This document shows, one piece after another, positions 63,522 through 64,000 of a stretch of 64,000 nucleotides of DNA; positions within the stretch are counted from its first letter, which is position 1, and each line of letters opens with the position of its first letter. Below the pieces are notes generated by a model, which was not told the DNA's origin, did not search any database, and worked only from the letters and a program-made list of their open reading frames with translations. The stretch is from Acinetobacter rathckeae (GTDB taxonomy: Bacteria; Pseudomonadota; Gammaproteobacteria; Pseudomonadales; Moraxellaceae): NCBI RefSeq assembly GCF_015627125.1, contig NZ_VTDO01000003.1, positions 323,769-387,768 of the forward strand, given 5' to 3'. Both the position numbers and the translations under genes were made by a program.

Positions 63522-63962
63522 CTAACGAACAATGCTATATACACATTGCGTTGAACCACATCTAGCCCCTGTTATTGTTACACCACTGATTTTTATACTT
63601 TGAATAGATTGACCACTTTTCATGGGTTTAATGAGTAAATCCATGCTTTGTTTACCTAGAAGCTTTTCGGTAAAGCTAATTGCCATCTGCTCTGCTTTTT
63701 TGTTTTCTTCTAATTTCTCACGACGTAAAAAAAGCCAAGCGACTTCAATCGTTTCTTTATTTAACTGTAACTCAAGACCAGTACTTGATGTTTTACTGTA
63801 ATAATAAATTTTAGTAGCGGAATTATAACTTGCAGATACATCCTCAACTTCAACAGCTTTTTGGCCAACAAGTCCAAGTATATACGAGTCACTTTTAATA
63901 TTATTTGCTGAGTGACTAACCCCTGAAATACACAGTAAAAAAACAGCGAGTAGCTTTTTCAT
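63522..63962 (-). CDS. exported protein, unknown function
   Basis: 146 residues with a signal peptide (about 1-18, KKLLAVFLLCISGVSHSA). The mature part is beta-rich (SASYNSATKIYYYSKTSST) then helical with a basic patch (WLFLRREKLEENKKAEQ), and ends with two cysteines in ARCGSTQCVYSIV that can form a disulphide. No family recognised. First gene of a leftward pair at the prophage right side; perhaps cargo expressed in the lysogen and acting on the envelope. Confidence 0.6.
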   Translation of the reverse strand: MKKLLAVFLLCISGVSHSANNIKSDSYILGLVGQKAVEVEDVSASYNSATKIYYYSKTSSTGLELQLNKETIEVAWLFLRREKLEENKKAEQMAISFTEKLLGKQSMDLLIKPMKSGQSIQSIKISGVTITGARCGSTQCVYSIVR

Positions 63963-64000
63963 AATCTAATTATTATAAAAAATAGTGAATCACTATCTTG

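Larger units (their letters stand above)
37209..64000. mobile_element. P2-like prophage (left and morphogenesis part; continues past the window)
   Basis: The gene order Q P | O N M L X, holins, endolysin, lysB, lysC, R, S | V W J I H G | FI FII E T U D | ogr matches phage P2 almost gene for gene. Insertions relative to P2 are a reverse gene between S and V, com-dam after D, and unknown genes at the right. No integrase, cI/C repressor, cox, or replication A gene is within the window, so the element must extend beyond 64000. The left edge lies somewhere in 36433-37209. All late genes appear intact, so it could be an inducible prophage. Confidence 0.93.

Overview
The window looks like a chromosome segment of an Acinetobacter-type gammaproteobacterium (Moraxellaceae). 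It is AT-rich. The outer-core locus sits between ilvE and aspS, as in Acinetobacter. It also carries a baeS/baeR pair, a znuD receptor behind a Zur-like box, a split trpFB / trpA-accD-folC arrangement, and secA followed by argJ. The species cannot be named from this sequence alone.

Host part, 1-36475. queA is divergent from a tRNA-Leu(CAA) gene. A small HTH membrane protein, a GNAT acetyltransferase, a soluble orphan histidine kinase, glnE and ilvE follow. The interval 7979-12959 is a lipooligosaccharide outer-core locus: three rightward and two leftward glycosyltransferase genes plus an LpxL/HtrB-like acyltransferase, meeting tail to tail at 10353/10363. After it come aspS, znuD, a phospholipase-D-family protein, psiE, a small lipoprotein, the BaeSR two-component system, selO and a glycerophosphodiesterase. 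Then come trpF-trpB (overlapping), trpA-accD-folC-SPOR (one tight operon), secA, a small exported protein and argJ. The host block ends in a tRNA cluster Pro-Arg-His-Pro whose two tRNA-Pro copies are identical.

Prophage part, about 37209 to beyond 64000. This is a P2-like myophage whose morphogenesis genes are colinear with P2: Q and P leftward; O N M L X, lysis genes, R and S rightward; then V W J I H G; then FI FII E(E') T U D. Non-core cargo is a leftward exported-protein gene between S and V, a Com + DNA adenine methylase operon after D, an Ogr-type activator gene, a gp49-like gene and two unknown envelope-protein genes at the right edge. No integrase, repressor or replication gene is visible, so the prophage must continue to the right.

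Main regulatory observations. (1) One 35-bp near-perfect palindrome occurs three times with complete identity, and each copy lies at the start of a late operon (before P/O, before V, before FI). With an Ogr-like zinc-finger gene in the same prophage, this reads as a late-gene regulon. (2) The com stop codon overlaps the methylase start. Just upstream of that start a 9-bp stem with a 20-nt loop buries the methylase ribosome-binding site, which is the architecture expected of a Com-controlled translational switch as in phage Mu com-mom, here attached to a Dam-type enzyme. (3) An intrinsic terminator sits immediately before FI, where a transcript started from the neighbouring palindrome could escape it. 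(4) A T TTT TTG slippery site produces the E/E' tail chaperone. (5) Several unexplained RNA-like hairpins occupy prophage intergenic DNA.
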